Shown here one piece after another: positions 61,943 to 64,000 of a stretch of 64,000 nt of DNA. The position numbers were made by a program, and so were the translations under genes. Positions within the stretch are counted from its first letter, which is position 1. Every line of letters begins with the position of its first letter. Source of the DNA: Nodosilinea sp. E11 (lineage in GTDB: Bacteria; Cyanobacteriota; Cyanobacteriia; Phormidesmidales; Phormidesmidaceae); NCBI RefSeq assembly GCF_032813545.1, contig NZ_CP136520.1, positions 180,001 through 244,000 of the forward strand, read 5' to 3'. The notes under the pieces are model-generated. The model had not been told where the DNA came from. It saw nothing but the letters and a program-made list of their open reading frames with translations, and did not search any database.

Positions 61943-64000
61943 CTAATCACTGACTCTTTGACGCACTTTTTCTAATTCTTCTTGTATCCAAGCTGTATTA
62001 GGAGCTAGGTTTAAAGCATAAGTAAGGTCTGTGATCGCGTCTTCAAAACGACTAATGAATCGATAGGCTTGACCACGATAACCGTAAGCTAGAGGGTTCT
62101 CAGGATTGAGCACTATTGCTTGAGAATAATCAGAGATTGCTTTCTGGAACTGACCTAATTCAACATAGACAGCTCCGCGCTGAGTATATGCCATCTCAAG
62201 ATCAATGCTTCCCCAGTTTTGGTTGGTTTGAATAGCTTGAGTAAAGCTTTCAGAGGCAGCTTCCCAATTATTCATTTCTCTGTAAGCCTCTCCTCGCCGA
62301 AAATAAGCACCAGAATAGTTGGGTGTGAGGTTGATTGCCTGGTCATACTCTGAAATTGCTTCTTCAAAATGACCTAATCTACCTAGAATATTCCCACGAC
62401 CAACATAAATCTGAGAAATAACACTGACATTTTCAGGGGTAATGGCAACTGCTTGATCAAATGCTGAAAATGCCTCTTCATACTTACCAGATTCAAGATG
62501 TATGAAGCCTCGACGCACATAAGCTTGTGCAGCCATATTTGGATCATCTGCGCTCAAGGCAATTACTTGATCAATCGCGGCAGTTGCTTCTGGGTATTGA
62601 CCTAGCTGACTATAAATCAATGCTTGATAGTTATAGGCACTGGTAATGTTTACAGCACCCCAATCTTGGTTGACCTGAATGGAGCGATCAAATGCTTCAA
62701 GTGCTTCTGATAGCCGACCCAGTGTTCGCAGAGCCTCGCCTCGATTGTGATGAGCAAGGGAGTAATTAGGTTTAAGATTGATTGCCTGGTCATACTCTGA
62801 AATTGCTTCTTCAAACCGACTCAGTCTACTTAGAGTGTTCCCACGACCAAGATAGGCAGTAAGAGCAACATCAATATTTTCAGGGGCAATGGCAATTGCT
62901 TGATCAAATGCTGAAAATGCCTCTTCCGGCTGACCAGATGCAAGATATATAAAGCCTCGAAGCAGATAAGCTTGTGCAGCCGTATTTGGATCATCTGCGC
63001 TGAAGACAATTACTTGATCAATCGCGGCAGTTGCTTCTGGGTATTGACCCAGCTGATTATAAATCAATGCTTGATAGTTATAGGCACTGGCAATGTTTAC
63101 AGCACCCCAATCTTGGTTAACCTGAATAGCGCGATCAAATGCTTCAAGGGCTTCTGGTAGTCGACCTAGTGTTCGCAGAGCCTCTCCTCGATTGTGATAG
63201 GCAAGAGAGTAATTGGGGTTGAGGTTGACTGCCCGGTCATACTCTGAAATTGTTTCTTCAAACCGACCTAATCTGCCTAGAACATTTCCACGACCAACAT
63301 AGGCAGTAGGAGCAACGTCGATGTTTTCAGGGGCAATGGCAATTGCTTGATTAAATGCTGAAAATGCCTCTTCCGGCTGACCAGATGCAAGATATATAAA
63401 GCCTCGAAGCAGATAAGCTTGTGCAGTCGTATTTGGATCATCTGCGCTGAAGACAATTACTTGATCAATCGCGACAGTGGCTTCTGGGTATTGACCCAGC
63501 TGATTATAAATCAATGCTTGATAATTATAGGCACTGGCAATGTTTACAGCACCCCAATCTTGGTTAACCTGAATAGCGCGATCAAATGCTTCAAGGGCTT
63601 CTGGTAGTTGACCTAGTGTTCGCAGAGCCTCACCTCGATTGTGATAAGCAAGGGAGTAATTGGGGTTGAGGTTGATTGCCCGGTCATACTCTGAAATTGC
63701 TTCTTCAAACCGACCCAATCTACTTAAAGTGTTCCCACGACCAAGATAGGCAGTAGGAGCAACATCAATATTTTCAGGGGCAATGGCAATTGCTTGATCA
63801 AATGTTGAAAACGCCTCTTCAGGCTGACCAGATGCAAGATGTATAAAGCCCCGCAGTATATAAGCTTGGGCAGTCTCATTTGGAGCATCTGAACTTAGGG
63901 CAATCGCCTGATCAACCTCGGCAATTGCTTCTGGGTATTGACCCAGCTGCATATAAATCGCTGCTCGATAGTTATAAGCGCTGGCAATGTTTACAGCACC
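61943..64000 (-). CDS. TPR protein built of near-identical 447-bp repeats, N-terminus off the window
   Basis: Read on the minus strand, the frame has at least 18 TPR motifs of the AEVDQAIALSSDAPN and EEAISEYDRAINLNPNYSLA types. The DNA repeats with an exact period of 447 bases: the block around GGATCATCTG (or GGAGCATCTG in the last copy) is at 62541, 62988, 63435 and 63882. Each period encodes 149 residues, about four TPRs. The gene reaches the right edge in frame, so the true start is outside. TPR domains bind proteins; the partner is unknown. It faces the operon and may be chromosomal. Confidence 0.85.
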   Translation of the reverse strand, partial: GAVNIASAYNYRAAIYMQLGQYPEAIAEVDQAIALSSDAPNETAQAYILRGFIHLASGQPEEAFSTFDQAIAIAPENIDVAPTAYLGRGNTLSRLGRFEEAISEYDRAINLNPNYSLAYHNRGEALRTLGQLPEALEAFDRAIQVNQDWGAVNIASAYNYQALIYNQLGQYPEATVAIDQVIVFSADDPNTTAQAYLLRGFIYLASGQPEEAFSAFNQAIAIAPENIDVAPTAYVGRGNVLGRLGRFEETISEYDRAVNLNPNYSLAYHNRGEALRTLGRLPEALEAFDRAIQVNQDWGAVNIASAYNYQALIYNQLGQYPEATAAIDQVIVFSADDPNTAAQAYLLRGFIYLASGQPEEAFSAFDQAIAIAPENIDVALTAYLGRGNTLSRLSRFEEAISEYDQAINLKPNYSLAHHNRGEALRTLGRLSEALEAFDRSIQVNQDWGAVNITSAYNYQALIYSQLGQYPEATAAIDQVIALSADDPNMAAQAYVRRGFIHLESGKYEEAFSAFDQAVAITPENVSVISQIYVGRGNILGRLGHFEEAISEYDQAINLTPNYSGAYFRRGEAYREMNNWEAASESFTQAIQTNQNWGSIDLEMAYTQRGAVYVELGQFQKAISDYSQAIVLNPENPLAYGYRGQAYRFISRFEDAITDLTYALNLAPNTAWIQEELEKVRQRVSD

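Overview
The window is cyanobacterial chromosomal DNA. The HIP1 octamer GCGATCGC is frequent, and the gene set includes a light-dependent protochlorophyllide reductase, a carboxyl-terminal processing protease and several cyanobacterial-type small proteins. A filamentous Leptolyngbya- or Nodosilinea-like organism is my guess. The sequence does not settle the genus.

Bases 1-27,300 are mostly ordinary core genome. They hold a DUF389 membrane protein (cut by the window edge), a NACHT NTPase, a REP repeat cluster around a RAYT-type Y1 transposase, a radical SAM SPL-like enzyme, a lipoprotein, 6-phosphofructokinase, a BenE-type transporter, a PD-(D/E)XK nuclease, TrmFO, a Ctp protease, a TPR protein, dihydroorotase, an Hsp70-like protein, a CaCA antiporter, a PPOX flavoprotein, an MscS channel, protochlorophyllide reductase and a phosphohexomutase. 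Several short palindromic or MITE-like repeats lie between them.

At 27,380 there is a tRNA-Pro(CGG). A tyrosine integrase follows at once, and from there to about 61,900 the DNA reads as an integrative and conjugative element. It has a phage-like CI/S24 versus Ner switch, a zinc-finger/TOPRIM/DUF3987 replication protein whose 3' end and downstream DNA carry a cluster of GTCTACCG octamers, decayed toxin-antitoxin genes, an AT-rich three-gene ABC-3C conflict system (nuclease-like effector, middle component, DUF3732 ATPase), and ParA with a small partner. After a 665-base AT-rich non-coding segment comes one long, tightly coupled operon (40,003-61,895). It encodes VirB2/3/4/5/6/8/10/9-like proteins, an M23 peptidase, a VirD4/TraG coupling ATPase, accessory proteins and a 2226-residue methylase-helicase polyprotein. 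I found no relaxase and no right-hand attachment site, so the element probably continues past the window or ends at a site I could not identify.

The strongest unusual signals are: an out-of-frame gene with its own Shine-Dalgarno inside the linker of the polyprotein; a MutS domain-I-like segment and a shared C-terminal module in that polyprotein; the octamer cluster after the DUF3987 gene; the complete ABC-3C cassette; and a Prim-Pol primase pseudogene at the end of the operon. The window ends in a TPR gene built from at least four copies of a 447-base DNA repeat.
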